A stretch of DNA of 64,000 nucleotides from Mixophyes australis (GCA_036250195.1 JAVHZZ010000006.1:161193224-161257223), one strand, 5' to 3'; positions 32,663-45,602 are shown, numbered from the stretch's first letter. Notes: generated from the sequence alone by a model not told the origin. Numbers and translations: made by a program.

Positions 32663-33334
32663 AACGCAATTGCTTGGAATTCATGTTTGGACAGCCAATG
32701 TACAGTAAGGGTGTGCCAAGGGCGTTCTGATACAGATGCGGAAGATTCAAGTCCTGGATTTCTTGTAGTATGCTTGTTTCAGCCATATCATTTGCATTAG
32801 CTACAAGGCATGTGTAAGTGTCCATGATAGGGATGATTGTCACGGCATAGTCTTCATTTTAAAAATTACACGCATACATACTACTAGATAGCTAATGTGA
32901 CCTTATATCGCACATATGCATGTGCGCAGGGGCTGGTTGGGCTAGGGGGTAGGGGGACTGGTCTAATAGTGGGTGACCTTGGGCTGGGTCACTGGGCTAT
33001 CTGCATTATTTTTCTTTTAAATGTTCCTAATAGGCTGCTGAGCTGACTCTCGTCCCCTTAATATTTACCAGCCAGATTCTGTATGTGCATATACTGCAGT
33101 CTGTTATGTCTGTCTATGTAAGGCAAGTACTGTTTAGGCAGAGAATACTTATTCAAAAAATTCAAATGGAAATGTATCTTGATGTCCGCTTGGATTTGAA
33201 TACAGTTGGATCTATACTCAAGCTCTGTGCTCTTTTTTTAAACAGCAACTTACACTACTTGTATGCGGGTAATGGAAAACCAAGAGGACTTCTAATATAC
33301 ATAGTAATTTACAGTAGGAGTTTTTTCAGTTCAT

Positions 33335-33556
33335 ACTTCCCAACGTTTGTCTCTCTGGCAGCGGGATGGGGCCATGGACACACACCCCCTAGCACTTTTG
33401 AAGCACTAGGTTGCAACTTTATTTCCTCCCCTGCAAACCCATTCACTGCCATGCACATTGATCGCTATCCCAATCGGGACAGCTTTGTCGTACCGATGGT
33501 GGGACAGAGCCCTTGGGACTGTTCTGCCTAAATCGGGATGGTTGGTAGATACGCAG
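33335..33556. repeat. MITE-like element with CATAC ends
   Basis: It begins CATACTTCCCAAC, and its complement end begins CGTATCTACCAAC. The interior has GGGACAG and CGGGATGG motifs. A related partial sequence lies near 36035-36245. No target duplication was resolved. Confidence 0.4.
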
Positions 33557-35053
33557 TCATAGGGAATTAAAACGAATATTTATTTTACATATATTAGTAT
33601 TAATGTGTATTGATGTGTACATAAATATATATTAATTACTTAATAAGCATTACAGTGTGCGTATATTCTTACTAGTCTATAATATTTATTAAGTTGCATG
33701 AGGAACTGTTATTTTTATATATAGTTATATACATAGAAAATCCGCTCCCTTAATAAACATAGTTGTAAGTCATTTTCTCTGTGTGACATTTCAGGCTTGG
33801 AGAGATTGTACCCAACACCTGCAGACGGTCCTCACATTACACAGCCCCTGGAAGTCCAGCCTTGTAATCACAGATCAAATTTAAATCCTTCTCTCCGGGC
33901 GAGATGGTTCAACACCTCTTCATTAATTGTATTAACAGTGAAGGAGCAAATGAAGGGACTCAGGATGCCAGCACTTGATACAAGCCTGTGCGTGTTTGCT
34001 ACTGTGCGCTTTAAAGGATTAATTTCACAAGCCTCAAATTACAGCTTCATTTCAAAACGAACTCAGCCCAGTAATTGGCTTTCTGTTCAAATCACCAAGG
34101 CTAAAGATTTAAATTCTTCATATGCAGATGACTTTCAAGTATCAAGCCCCATCTGTGCTGCGCTCACTGGCATTCATCTCCCAGGGGGTGAGTGAAGTGT
34201 AGCAGAAAGAGCTGGTCCTGGTACACAGGAGCGGCCGTGCAGATTGCTATTCAGGAGGGCCAGGAACGCATGACTCTTACTATATGTGTATTCTATAAAT
34301 AACATCATTAGTTGTAAATTATCATTGTTATATCCACAAAACTCATCATCGTCGTTAAGTGGATATAACTGATCGTCAAAAAAAATAAATTATACATAAC
34401 AAGAGAAAAAGTATATACAAGGTTGATAAGGGAGATGCTGACGTGAGACAGAGGGTGTATGTGTATGAGTGTGTATATCTCCCTCTCTATATATTTATAT
34501 TAGATAGTACGGTGTTCAACCCATCATGCTTTGAATAATGAAGCTAATCAGTAGTATAAATATCTTGGGAGTACTAGCAAGGGTCCTTCCCCCAAAGGAG
34601 CCGAAATCAGGCCAGAGCGAAACATGTTGGGGACCCCATGATCTACTTTTTGGGGACTGCATCCATTAAAGTTTGTAGGGAATCCTCCCTGATTTGGACT
34701 GTTTACCCTGGATTGGGGTAGTGGCGTTGGAGGGAGAGATTAGATTACTTAGATAAGTGGTTTTGTTTTTAAATAATTGTATGTGTATTACCTTGTTTTT
34801 AATATTAAAGAAAAACTGGAAATCCTCAGTGAGGACAAAAGAGATGTTGTGGAAGAGTGGTACAATTGTGGATCAGATAAGACTTTATTTTTACTTCAAT
34901 TTTAGGTTATCCCTGACTCACAACAGTGTATATGGAATTGGGCTGCCATCAGGATTCACAAGGGAGTGTTGTGGAATATTGATTTGAAGAGACTGTTTGG
35001 ATGTGATAACATTAACACCATCAGATTCACATTGCATTGAATATATACATATA

Positions 35054-35111
35054 CAGGGGTCGAAGTAATAATTTAGAAGTGGTGGTATAGAAAATGTAAG
35101 CTAATGGAATT
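35054..35111 (+). repeat. Copy of dispersed CAGNGGTCGAAGTGG repeat
   Basis: CAGGGGTCGAAGTAATAATTTAGAAGTGG is followed by a short conserved block. Other copies are at 40369, 56369 (reverse) and 59007. The terminal CAG suggests a hAT-derived MITE. Confidence 0.55.
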
Positions 35112-35217
35112 TGATAGTTTTTTTTTATCATCAATAATTTTTATTGAAACGTTTTACAACATATGCGGTATAGAAAATAAAAAGGGGGTTACACAGAGAA
35201 GAGGAGAAACACAAGGG

Positions 35218-35220
<3 letters not shown>

Positions 35221-35261
<41 letters not shown>
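35221..35261. repeat. (TA)n microsatellite
   Basis: About 20 TA dinucleotides. Confidence 0.95.
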
Positions 35262-35264
<3 letters not shown>

Positions 35265-37453
35265 CACAACTTACACATATAAGCAAATGTAGTTATAACA
35301 TTAAAATGTTCAAATGTGACTCATAAAATACAAAAGAGCTTGATGTCCCCTTACCCTATTTAAGATAAGATTAAGGCTCCAATAAGCAGTCCAACAGTGA
35401 TAGTAGGTAGGAGTCTAAAGTGACACATGCCCGTGTTATTGCAAAAAGCAACGCGGCCTGCACACTATTACTGATATTACGGTAATAGTGCGCATAATTA
35501 CCATTAATATGGTAATTTCAACGCCAGCTTTTTGCTCAGAAATCTGTGTTAAAATTATCATATTAACGGTAACACACTTAGCGCAGCGTTATTCTGGGCA
35601 GAACTATTTTGTTGGATGTATCCTGCAGTATACTGTCAAAGCAGAGTGCACTTAGACCTGTATTCAACAAGAGACTTTTCTTCGGATCCACTTGTAGTTG
35701 ACTTAACAGATGTGCATATGCCCAAATTTCTTTTTTTTTTTTTTTAAAAAACAAAAAAGCACGCATTTTAAGTTCCCCAGAGGCGAACTTTTTAAAATAC
35801 CCTTTCATTTCTTTCACCATAGTAACAGCTGAAAGGGCAATTTATATATTAAATGAATAGGACGCCTGCTCTCCTTAGCAGAAAATTTCACTGACATTAA
35901 AGAGGGACTGCCATCAAACGACAGGAGACAGAAATGTACCTGCTGACTACTCACAGTTGTAGCATTTATTTTTGTGGACTGTACACATCATCAGTATGTA
36001 GACTAGTTACATTGCTGATTCATAGGGTCCCGATGTAGGACAGTCCCGACATAAGGGTACTGTCAGTAAAAACTTCTGAGACTGTTGGGAGGTGTGTGTA
36101 GGGAGTTGCAGTTTCGGGGGAGGCCTTGGGACAGCCTAGCCCCAGTGTGGCGCTATCACTCCCCAACGTTATGTGACTATGCCCCATTTTAGTGACCGTG
36201 TCCCATGCATTATCCCAATTTGCACAGAGGCAATGTTGGGACGAATGTTAAACCATTTGTTCGTCACTCCTTATTGTGATCACTAGTTCATAGTGATAGT
36301 CCATAGATAAACTAAATAATATTTTGCCCATCAAAATGTTTACCTTCACTGTATGTAGGCACCACATACACTTTAAAAAGGGAAGTAGCAAGAAGCCATC
36401 AAAATTTTAAACCTATGTTTGAAGTTTTAATTGTTTCATATTTATTCACTCAAAGTCCTTGCAGAGAACGAAGCCATAGAAACAATTTATTAATTAATCA
36501 ATTCATTAGCTCACAAGCTGACACTTGAGCTGTTTGCAGCCAGTTTCTCAATGAAATTCTGCATTTGTGCCTGAGCTTCACTCCTGAGCCGCACCATGTG
36601 ACACGCAGTTCTGCTGATTAAGGCAGCCTGGTCAGTCAGGGGAATAGCGATATAAACTCTGAGCCGGCTCCTTAAAACCAGCAATATTCCCAGAGAGATT
36701 GGCTTCAAAGCTACTGAACATTATTCATTGCAGTGAAGAAAAACACAGACTCTTATTAAGCACTTTCAAGCAACCGTATATGTTCAGAGGAACAACAAGC
36801 TGCAGAGGAGGGCGGGGGGCCGAAGGACGCTGAACATACATGCTGCTATACCAGAGGGATGCCTATCGTAGTCTTGAACAAACAAATCTGAAAATTACCA
36901 TATTCCATGGTGCAGCTTTTTTTTCACAATAACTCACCAGCAGAGATGTTTAGAACATAAGGCATTGCAGCACCTGTGCTTTAAATAATGTTGTACGGTC
37001 AGGCACTTATTTAGAGAAAGATATAGAACACACATGCTTGGCAGTGCCAGTCCAAGCTACGGTCTGACCAGTCAACAGCCCATTGTAACCCGAAATGACT
37101 GCGTATGGGGGGCGCCAAGATAATTAGTATATTTAATTTAAATTTTGCATTGAGTTATCTCACATAGAATGCGCCAAGTACCCATGAAAAATTCATTTAC
37201 ATTGGTTCCTTCCATTCTGTGACGTCAGAAGATGTCTGTTTTCTGATTTGAGACATAACATTTTACACCTTAAGCCCCACCTCTTGCATTTTATAGCCCT
37301 GGTAGTGCTGTTACAGACACAGCATATATGTTTGTATGTATTCATACTACCCTGCACATCTCACCCATTTATACATATGATCATACATATCAACTTAGTT
37401 CTCCCCTAAGGGAGCAGTGATGTGGTATAGTGCAAATAAAACTGGGCTCCAGG

Positions 37454-38015
37454 CAGGGCCTTCTTTTCCATTGGGCACTATAACATAGTTAAGGCAACCA
37501 ATTGTAAATTTTACTGCTTGAAAATACAGATTGCATGCGGTATCTGCCCTCCTAAGTTCTGCCTAAACTACATATGTCTCCTGAACAAAGTGTACAAAGT
37601 GTGCCTTTAGATGCACAAAGGGTGGAAGGAGACAGGAGACTCGCTGAAGGTGATTTAGATTGAAGTAACCAACCGGTTAACCCATGATGGCTGAGGATTG
37701 AATACATCAATACAGTCTACAGGATATCCCTTCAGATAAGCCGTAAAACTTCTGGTTTCTGGTACGCATACATCTGCACTAGTTTGTCCCTATTTTTTGC
37801 ACTTTGCTTAATGGGGCTATCCTGAATGCTACGTGGCTCTGTGTGATTTTTCACCATATATGTTATTTTCATCCACCCTGGGCATTGTGGATATCCACAT
37901 GGTGGGAAGTTTTGGCTCACATTGCTCTGGTGATTAGGTTCCTTTCCTGGATTCTTGTGTGGCTCCATTATTATACTGTACTACACTATAGTGCGCCTCC
38001 TCTTTCATCTTTTCT

Positions 38016-38054
<39 letters not shown>

Positions 38055-38110
38055 GGGGCCCCGGTGCACTGCTTTGCCCGGGGGCCCATAATGTTGTTAA
38101 GATGGCCCTG
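37454..38110. mobile_element. Non-autonomous hAT element, TSD GCTCCAGG
   Basis: The left end is CAGGGCCTTCTTT and the right end on the complement is CAGGGCCATCTTAAC. The perfect 8-bp duplication GCTCCAGG lies at 37446-37453 and 38111-38118. It is 657 bp with no transposase and contains a (TA)n tract at 38017-38051. Confidence 0.85.
38017..38051. repeat. (TA)n microsatellite within hAT element
   Basis: About 17 TA dinucleotides. Confidence 0.9.
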
Positions 38111-38118
38111 GCTCCAGG

Positions 38119-39426
38119 CCATCTCAACTCAACCATGAAGCAAGCTTTAATATCTCCTCTTCCTCCAGCGCAGAATTCATAACGGTTGCAAAGATGTACA
38201 TTAATAACACCGGTCTCCCCCTGCTCAATGCTTTATCAGATGCTAGATTGCTATTTCAATGCAGTCTCCTCACTAGTCCTGCAATGGTCTTGTTTAGTCA
38301 ATGTTACGTAAGCAGCTTTCATAGTAGTAGTATTGCTGGAAGCAGTAGTTCCACAAGTTTTTATGTCACAGGCAGCAGCCATCCCCTAACTCAACTCCTT
38401 CACTTCAAGTAGCCACGCTGCTTATAGGCATCAACCCCACCCTCACGTTATAGGGACCATTTCCAGGGGTCTCTCTTCCTTCATCCCACATATCCAGGGA
38501 CTCTCTCTCTCATATAGCCACACAGCTCCTGGCAAGCTTCTTCTCATAGTGAGGGACATTCAGGCTATTTCAAGTGACTATTTCTCTCTCTTCTGGTGCC
38601 TCTGCTCAGGGTACCCCTGATTGTAGGGATCCCCCTCTTGCTCTACCCCTCTCAGGAATATGTTCTGACCTTTGGTATTTGCCCTCCTCCTCCTCCATGG
38701 AGCTTATTTAACTGTGCTCCTAATGGTGGATCTATAGCCTATAGATAAGCTATAGCCTTATCCCACACTGCTCTGCTGTGAACCCACATCCCAAATTGCT
38801 GGGGGGGCCCAGGACCTCCTCCTCTTCTCCTGGATCCCCTGCAAGATGGTCACCTACTCTTTAAACGCGGGGAAACCAGAGTCTTATAGACTCTGGTCCT
38901 CCATGTGATGACCCTATCGCTGGCACTTTCGCACTGCACTATTGACCATGCCCCCACCGATGATGCAGCCGCCCACGTCTTAGCATGGGGATGCCTCTGC
39001 GTTGACATGACTGCATGCATCACCGGTTCCCTCCCTAGTTGTGAGGCACTGCCTCACTGTACTGAACATCTCCCCCTGGTGACCTTGTCTGATGTCTCCG
39101 GGGGACGGGGCATACATGTAACACACATGCATTACATAACTATGTGTCAGATGTTTTTTTCACGCCTTTAACACTAAACTGACCCTAGGCTCAGGACTAC
39201 TGCACTAATGTTAAAAAGCCAGGCCTGCACATGTACTATTGTGAATTCCCACAGTTACTGTGCCAACATAGAACTAACTAACTGCAATGCAGGCCTTCTG
39301 TGTACTTCATATGTCAGGTTTTCAATGACGGATTTAAAACTAGGTTATAAATCTAATATATAATTATAGTTAAAAAAACAAAGAAATCAGCGCACTTGTA
39401 AAAATGGAAAAATAAATATGAATGGT
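38119..39426. other. CDH4 intron, no recognised gene
   Basis: It is CT-rich and moderately GC-rich up to about 39120, then AT-rich. No motifs or transposon ends were identified. Confidence 0.4.
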
Positions 39427-39893
39427 CAAAAAAAGGAAAAACTAGTGCCAATCCTAGAATATTAGAAAAAAATGCAAATTTAGTTATATTAAAAAAAAAA
39501 ACGTACATCAAGTCCAGCTTGTAATCTAAAAATTATGTTTATTGCCACAAGCACAACTAAAAGAATATTAAGATAGTAAATATAATTTAACCCCACAGTA
39601 ATGCTAATAGTGGCAATAATTATTACCACTATTATTACATTGTTGCTAGAATATGATTACGTGCTAAATATTTGGAATAATAGTTTTATATATATTTATA
39701 TCTTTTTTTTTTCTTTTAAGTGTACATTGTGGGGTTAAATTATATTTGTTATATAAATAATGTTCTTTCAGTTTGCTTGTAGCAACAAACATTTTTTAGA
39801 TTAGAAGGTATTGATGTACGTTATTTATTAATATATCTAAATTTGCATTTGGTTTCTAATTCTAGGATTGGCTCTGATTTTTCCTTTTTTTTG
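39427..39893. mobile_element. Long foldback (inverted-repeat) element
   Basis: The arms of about 165-170 bp (39427-39600 and about 39725-39893) are imperfect inverted copies. For example GCCAATCCTAGAAT...ATGCAAATTTAG in the left arm matches the complement of the right, and both arms end near TATAATTTAACCCCACA. The spacer holds a near-perfect palindrome with AATAGTGG and CCACTATT arms (about 39607-39634). There is no coding capacity. Confidence 0.75.
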
Positions 39894-39982
39894 TTTAGTT
39901 CTATTAGAAGTTAGCAAACTCTTTGTTACAGCTTCTGCCTTGTACATAACACTTTGAGCGCCCATATTTTGTCTTTATAAAT

Positions 39983-40275
39983 CATAGTTGCCTACTCTCC
40001 TGGAATGTCCGGGAGACTCCCGAATTTCTGGGAGTCCTCCTGGACTCCCGGGAGTGCAGGCAATTCTCCCGAATCCCGGTCGCCTCAGAGGGGGCGGGGC
40101 TCAGTGACGCCGTGCTTCACGTCACCGTGGCCCCACCCCCTATTTTTATTGATTCAAAATAGGGATTACTGTTTTGGGGGAAGGGCTAATGACACAATTC
40201 TTCAAACCCCGCCCCCACACATCCACCTGTTCCCCAGACCTCCCGGGAAAGAACTTGCATATGTTGGCAAGTATG
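39983..40275. mobile_element. 293-bp MITE with CATA(G/C)TTGCC ends
   Basis: The left end is CATAGTTGCC and the complement of the right end is CATACTTGCC. The flanks are TTATAAAT and TTATAAAC, a probable 8-bp duplication with one mismatch. The interior is rich in CTCCCGGGAG-like palindromic words. Degraded relatives are at 21491 and 21957. The superfamily is uncertain. Confidence 0.65.
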
Positions 40276-40368
40276 TTATAAACATGAGAGCCCACTCGTG
40301 TAAAAAAAATAACAATTTTTTACACAAGTCTAAAGCATACAAACAATATAACATTCCATAAATACACA

Positions 40369-40477
40369 CAGCGGTCGAAGTGGAAATTTAGAAGTGGTCA
40401 GTATGGAAAATGTGAGTGAATGTAATGTGATTTTTTACAATAAAGGCAGTAGCAAAAGTGGTGGTACGGTGTGCAGA
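40369..40477 (+). repeat. Copy of dispersed CAGNGGTCGAAGTGG repeat
   Basis: CAGCGGTCGAAGTGGAAATTTAG through GTGGTGGTACGG, interrupted by the hAT element at 40478. This is the longest plus-strand copy in the window. Confidence 0.6.
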
Positions 40478-41744
40478 CAGTGCCGTAACTAGACATTTTA
40501 GTGCCCTGGGCGAGACAGGGCACCGGCGCCCCCCATCTAAGTGGGAGTGACATTTGCCAAATGGGTTTGGCCAACCTAATGTGGGGCTGTGGCTAGCACT
40601 TTACTGAAAGAATTCTGTTACACCTTTAGTTGTTTTATCTAGAGGGGTATAGAGGACAAAGTATATATTTATTTGACATAAACTTCAGCAAGGGTATTGG
40701 GCATTAATTTAAGAAATTGGTACACAAGTCTTCCTAGGATAATGGACTGTGTCTCCAAATCTGATCAGATTGAAGTCAGAAAGACATTCAACATGTATGA
40801 AGTTTACACACTCTGAACATCACTGCTCTGGAAGAGTAGACCCTCCTCATAAAAAAACCCATCAGACACATGGGTTATAGACTTCTCTGCAATGTGGTAA
40901 GCAAATTACAGACACATAAGCTTTATTACATGCAATGTTAGTTCTGGTTACATAAAGGAGACAGTTGCCACATGTGACATATCCTGCACACAGACATGTA
41001 AACGTTAGTCCTGTATAAATAACATAGGACACTACAGAGTAAACTATAACATTCACCAGTACTGTGAGAATTTTCCAGCAAGACTGCACTAACAGATAGG
41101 GGTCTCTCTGGTATGACCAAGCAAGCAGAGGTCCGTTATGTGGGGGATGGAGGTGTCTATGCAGGACAATTTTTTTGGGGGAAAGGGGCAACACAGAGGG
41201 GGAGAGAGAGAGAACGAGAACTTTCAATGTCATTTATTTCTATTTGTGCTGGTGCTACCATATTAACATACCGAGCGATGTCCCTTTAGGTAGTGACCAG
41301 GTGCTATAGGATTATGCTGTTAGTGGTGAAGGTAGCTCAACGTTTTACTGGGAGATAGGAATGAGCAGTGTTCATACAGAGAATTAACAATAATAGCAAC
41401 AGACCTGTCAGCTCAGCTCCACCCCAGAACACGGCTTCACCGGCTAAATAACTCTGCCCACACAAAGCGCTTATTGGCGAACAGACACGGAAACTCACCG
41501 AGTCCTGATTGGCGGAGTGACTGGTTATTTCCGCTTGTTCCCTTCATTAGGGCGAGATGGCCAATGGGAGAGATCTTCCACTAACAGGAAGTTCGGCATT
41601 TGGAACACAAGTTTGCATGCGTTCCACTGCAAAGCAAAAGGCCAGAAGTTACAGAGGCAGGTAGAGGGCGGAAGCTGCACTCCCTTGGGCTTGGCTTGCA
41701 CCCTGGGCGACGGCACCGCTCGCACCTGCCTAGTTACGGCTCTG
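40478..41744. mobile_element. Non-autonomous hAT element, TSD TGTGCAGA
   Basis: The left end is CAGTGCCGTAACTAG and the right end on the complement is CAGAGCCGTAACTAG. The perfect 8-bp duplication TGTGCAGA lies at 40470-40477 and 41745-41752. Subterminal sequences CCCTGGGCGA are shared in inverted orientation. It is 1267 bp with no transposase. CCAAT-like motifs near 41510-41570 are of unknown meaning. Confidence 0.88.
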
Positions 41745-41808
41745 TGTGCAGATCCATAGTGTGTGAGCTCCCAAAATAAGTGATCTCTGGGATAGCACCC
41801 AGGGAACA

Positions 41809-42614
41809 ATGCTGGATCCTGGGGAGGAGGTGGAGGGGAGGCCCCAGGCTCCAAGGCCTAGCTCAGGCCTAAAAACCAGTGAAGAAGCCCTGGGGGAAGA
41901 GTTGGAGGAGAGTCCCCAGGCTCCAGGGCCTAGCTCTGGCCCTGTTCAGAATCCTGCAAAGAAAGATCATGCAGCAATTTTAAAAAATAATAAGTAAGAT
42001 AGCAGAGAAATCCAGTCTGCAATGAAAGAAACTATCTCCTGCAAGAAGTTGGATGAATCTCCCCAAATTTTAGCGCTGGATCCGGGCCCAATTTCTGAGA
42101 AGCAAGAACAAGAGGAGATTGTGGATATGAATAAGCAAGAAAGCAGTGGTGTTTTACCTGTAAGTAGTGTTGATGCTGACTGTGAATCATTGGACTTATC
42201 AGACATGAGTCTGACTAGCACCAAGCCGGCTGATCAACCTACAGTCAATACACAGATACACTCCTGAGATTTCAGAGCCTGGGTATGAAGAAACAAAGAT
42301 ATCCGTGGTACCCCCGAAGGTAATGGCTGAGGATACAACAAAATCAGACGCTGCAGCCACTTACCTGGAGTCGGTTGTGGCAGGAGTAGGGATCAAATCC
42401 ATCAGTTGAAAGCTGAAATAGTTAAGCAGCGCTATCAGATAGGTCTAAAAAAGGAAAAACGAAATTGTGCCTACAGTGCGGATCAGGTGATATTTAATAA
42501 AGAAATTGCGACATTGGAATCAGCTCTAGCGGAGAAAATCCGTCAGATGGACTCCCTAAAGGAAAGTCTGCAGGCTCAGGAAATTCCATTGGACATTAAC
42601 TCTGAAATGTCTGT
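41809..42614 (+). pseudogene. Tx1-like ORF1, N-terminal remnant
   Basis: Several short frames rich in Glu, Ser and Pro, with repeated QAPGPSSG-like phrases (41809-41997), a second piece at 42022-42267 and a Lys/Glu/Gln-rich helix-like piece at 42406-42614. They are in different frames, so the ORF is broken. It ends at the solo LTR target site ACCGC. The assignment to ORF1 rests on its position before the CCHC region. Confidence 0.45.
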
Positions 42615-42619
42615 ACCGC

Positions 42620-43220
42620 TGTTAGGAACCCCTCTAGCCGGTACAGCACAACCTGGAGTCTGCTCTCCCAGTCTAGTGTTCACTGGAGCCCCCAGTGATG
42701 GGGACAGACTTGGCCGCAGACTGACAGAGGGTCGTGAAGTGCGTACCGGCTGGGGAGAACCCAGGAAAGCGGAGTGAAGTCCAGGCAAGAGTCGAGGGCC
42801 GGCAGCAGACAGGGAATCCAATAAACAAGCCGAGGTCAAGGGTCACGAGCAAACAGGAAAGTCTGTAAACACGCCAGAGGTCAGGGTCACAAGAAACACA
42901 GGCAGGGTCCAAATCCAGGCAAGGGGTCATACACAGGCAATCCAGCAGAATATCCAAAGGAGAGGAACAAGGAGCAGACCTCATTGCCTTAAATACATAG
43001 TTGGACCAATCAGAGCCTAGCTCTGTAATTACACCCAGGGCCCGGCTAACTAATAAATTAAAGCTTAATAGCCTCCAGGCTATTAAGACCCTTTGCGCAC
43101 GAGCCCGGATGTCCCCTGTTGTTAGGACGCGGCACTACACTGAGAAGCGTCCGACCATTGCGGGACCCCGGCACCAGAAGCGAGCCACGGCGGCTGTGAG
43201 TAACGCCGTGGCTCATGACA
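42620..43220 (-). repeat. Solo LTR, TSD ACCGC
   Basis: The 601-bp LTR begins TGTTAGGAACCCC and ends CTCATGACA, with ACCGC repeated at 42615-42619 and 43221-43225. Read on the minus strand it has an inverted CCAAT box (CTGATTGG) and a TATTTAAGG box, which sets its likely orientation. No internal region remains, so it is the product of LTR-LTR recombination. It inserted into ORF1 of the Tx1-like LINE. Confidence 0.85.
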
Positions 43221-43492
43221 ACCGCTGCCTGTGAATATGCCTGTTTCTACTGCTATTGAAATGGCATACAACCTGCTGTATGATACAATAAGGCGTATGG
43301 AAGGAGAATCGCTGATGATGTGATCGCCAGTGGCCGATAGCGGGGCGCGCTGGTCCGGCAGCACTATGTGCGGCTGGATCGATGTCCTCTTCCTCACGCC
43401 CGTCTATTGCTCAGCAGCCGTTTGGTAGTAATGCCCAGATGGCGGTTGTAGACGCAATAGCGGAGGTAGTGATTCCGGCATAGTCGGATATT

Positions 43493-44985
43493 GTGAGCGG
43501 TGATGTGGAGCAGATACACACTCCAGTGTTGTGCAGTGAATCGGGTGATCCCAGAGTAAACAGGACTTCAGACTCGGTAACTGTTAAAGCTACCCCTGCG
43601 TGCAGGAAAAACCTGTCTTTGATGTGTGCTGTACAAGTTCCTGATGCCACTGCATGTGTAAAAATTGTTTCTGGTAATGACTCTGGTTTAGATAAAAGTG
43701 CTCTGCCTCCATTGCAGACTATGATGATTGATTCTATTTTTGGTCCGTTGAAAGTGGTTGACAGAACAAGGGCTACATTGTGTGCTATAGAATCTGCAGC
43801 GGTAAAAATGCCTAATATGTTTGTGTTGCCTAGTGATGCTGGTAGCTCAGGTATCATGCAAGGTGATGTTCAGAGTAAAGGGAAATCAGTACCTTTAAAT
43901 ACGAATGTAGTCCTGGCAGCATCTTCAGTGACAGAGGGTAATACAGTAAATGAGGTTCCAGTACAAAACAGTATATCTTATGCGAGTGCTGTAGCTGGAA
44001 ATTCTAAGTGTAGAGCTAATGTTCCTCAATCTCGGTTTCTGTCTGCTGGATAACCAGCCAAACGTAGAAATGTTGTTCAATTAACGTATATTGGGAAAGA
44101 ACCCCCCCAAATAGGTCAGAATTTTTGGATTTGATTTTCTCTCAGTCTCTTTACGCTTGAATACATCCAGTAAATTCCCCAGAATTTGATATCAGCGTAA
44201 TGTTAAATCAAAACTTGCAGAGTGTCTGGTTGATTTGGGCTAAACTTAAGGACAAAGGCTCTTGGATAAATTATACAGCTATTTCTATAAAATGTCAGGA
44301 AAGGGTTAGGATAACAGCATTGGTTCGTAATGAATCTGTATCGGTTGCAGATCTGGTCCACTGGGTAGGACGCTATGCAGATATAATAACACCTTTGGAA
44401 AAAGTCCCGGACCCCAGCAAACATGTCTGGGGTGGCGGTTGGTCAGCCTCGGTCAAACTGAGATGCACGGACGCTGGCGTGGGGCACATCCCATCGGCAG
44501 CTTTCATAGGGAGAGACCGTATACAGTGCTTTTACCCCGGCCAGCCAAGGAAGTGCCATCGATGCAGTGACTTTCGCCACCTCAGCATGAATTGCCCAAC
44601 TACTAAGTGCGGGCATTGCGGGGGTCTGGGACATGAGGCCAAATCATGCTTGGTAATAAGGTGTAATTTGTGTGGGGTGCTGGGCCATCCGTTCAGTCGC
44701 TGTCATAACAGCCATTATATTCCATATAATGAGTTGGCTCAGATGGCTGAGCAGATGGAGACTGCGGATAGTACCCCTGGTTCTTTTGCTTTACCCCCTC
44801 TCACAGATCCTGTCTCTGTAGTGGTTCAGTCTGACCCAGTGGTGATAGAAGTAGGTTCTTCAAAATCTGTTGAAAAAGAGCAATTCAGGCTTCAGAATAA
44901 GAAGAGTAGAAAAAGTGGTAAGAAGGCAAAAGGTGAAGAGATGGTTCTAGTTAATCGTTTTCTTGCTTTTTCCAGTAGAGGGTGA
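43493..44985 (+). pseudogene. Tx1-like ORF1 with three CCHC zinc knuckles
   Basis: A first frame (43493-44053) is a Ser/Val-rich linker region ending before a stop. The second (44200-44985, 261 codons) encodes the nucleic-acid binding part, with CHRCSDFRHLSMNC, CGHCGGLGHEAKSC and CNLCGVLGHPFSRC, each C-x2-C-x4-H-x4-C, at bases of about 44558-44702. ORF1 proteins of Tx1-clade LINEs bind the element RNA in the retrotransposition particle. The N-terminal part is separated by stops and a frame change near 44053-44200, so the protein could not be made whole. A basic Lys-rich end (KKSRKSGKKAKGEE) follows the knuckles. Confidence 0.75.
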
Positions 44986-45602
44986 CATAGTTAAAAACCA
45001 TGATGGCAGCTTGGTCTTCCGACCTAAAGTGGCTTAACAGAAAAAAGAAAGGTTCCTGCACTTTATGAACCAAAAATAGTTTATAAAAACCCAAGGATAA
45101 ATGGAAAGATAGGGAGTCTCTGGGTGAAGTAACTGGGAGAGATTTTTTAAGACCCCGTTAGGCACCAGTACTAGAAGAATTGTCCTCAGATTTGCATGTT
45201 AATGATCTTTCACCCTCCTCATCACTTTCCCTTCCCTTCTTCTCCCCACCCCCTGCTCCCCCGCTGCCGCGGCAAACACACTGGTTGTCCCTGTTTCCAC
45301 TCCCCTGATCCCGCCCCCTGCAGATCCCTTGTCCCTCCCTTCTGACTCTCCAACCCCCCATATTCCTTTGGTTGTTGAAACAGTTGCCCCTCAGGGGTCT
45401 GATGAAGTTACTGAGGTTAACCTACCCTCTGCTGAACATGCTGTGTCGAAGGAGGTTAATTGTGATGATGAAGAGGTTATTCTTTCTGATAGTGGTAATA
45501 TTCCAGTGGGTGTTAGTGTAAAAAGGTGGGGGTCTTCGGACGAAGACACCTCCAAACAAGTAAAGAAGTAGTAGCTTGGGTTCTACTTCTATAACTCTGA
45601 AG

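Larger units (their letters stand above)
33557..37445. other. CDH4 intron with simple repeats, no recognised gene
   Basis: The sequence is mainly unique and AT-rich. It contains a repeat fragment at 35054-35111, a (TA)n tract at 35221-35261, and two non-repetitive blocks (33790-34200, 36480-36730) that could be conserved regulatory sequence. None of the frames is supported. Confidence 0.4.

Noticed and set aside
33085..33531. 148-codon plus-strand frame
   Set aside because: Its second half lies in a MITE-like element and no family motif is present.
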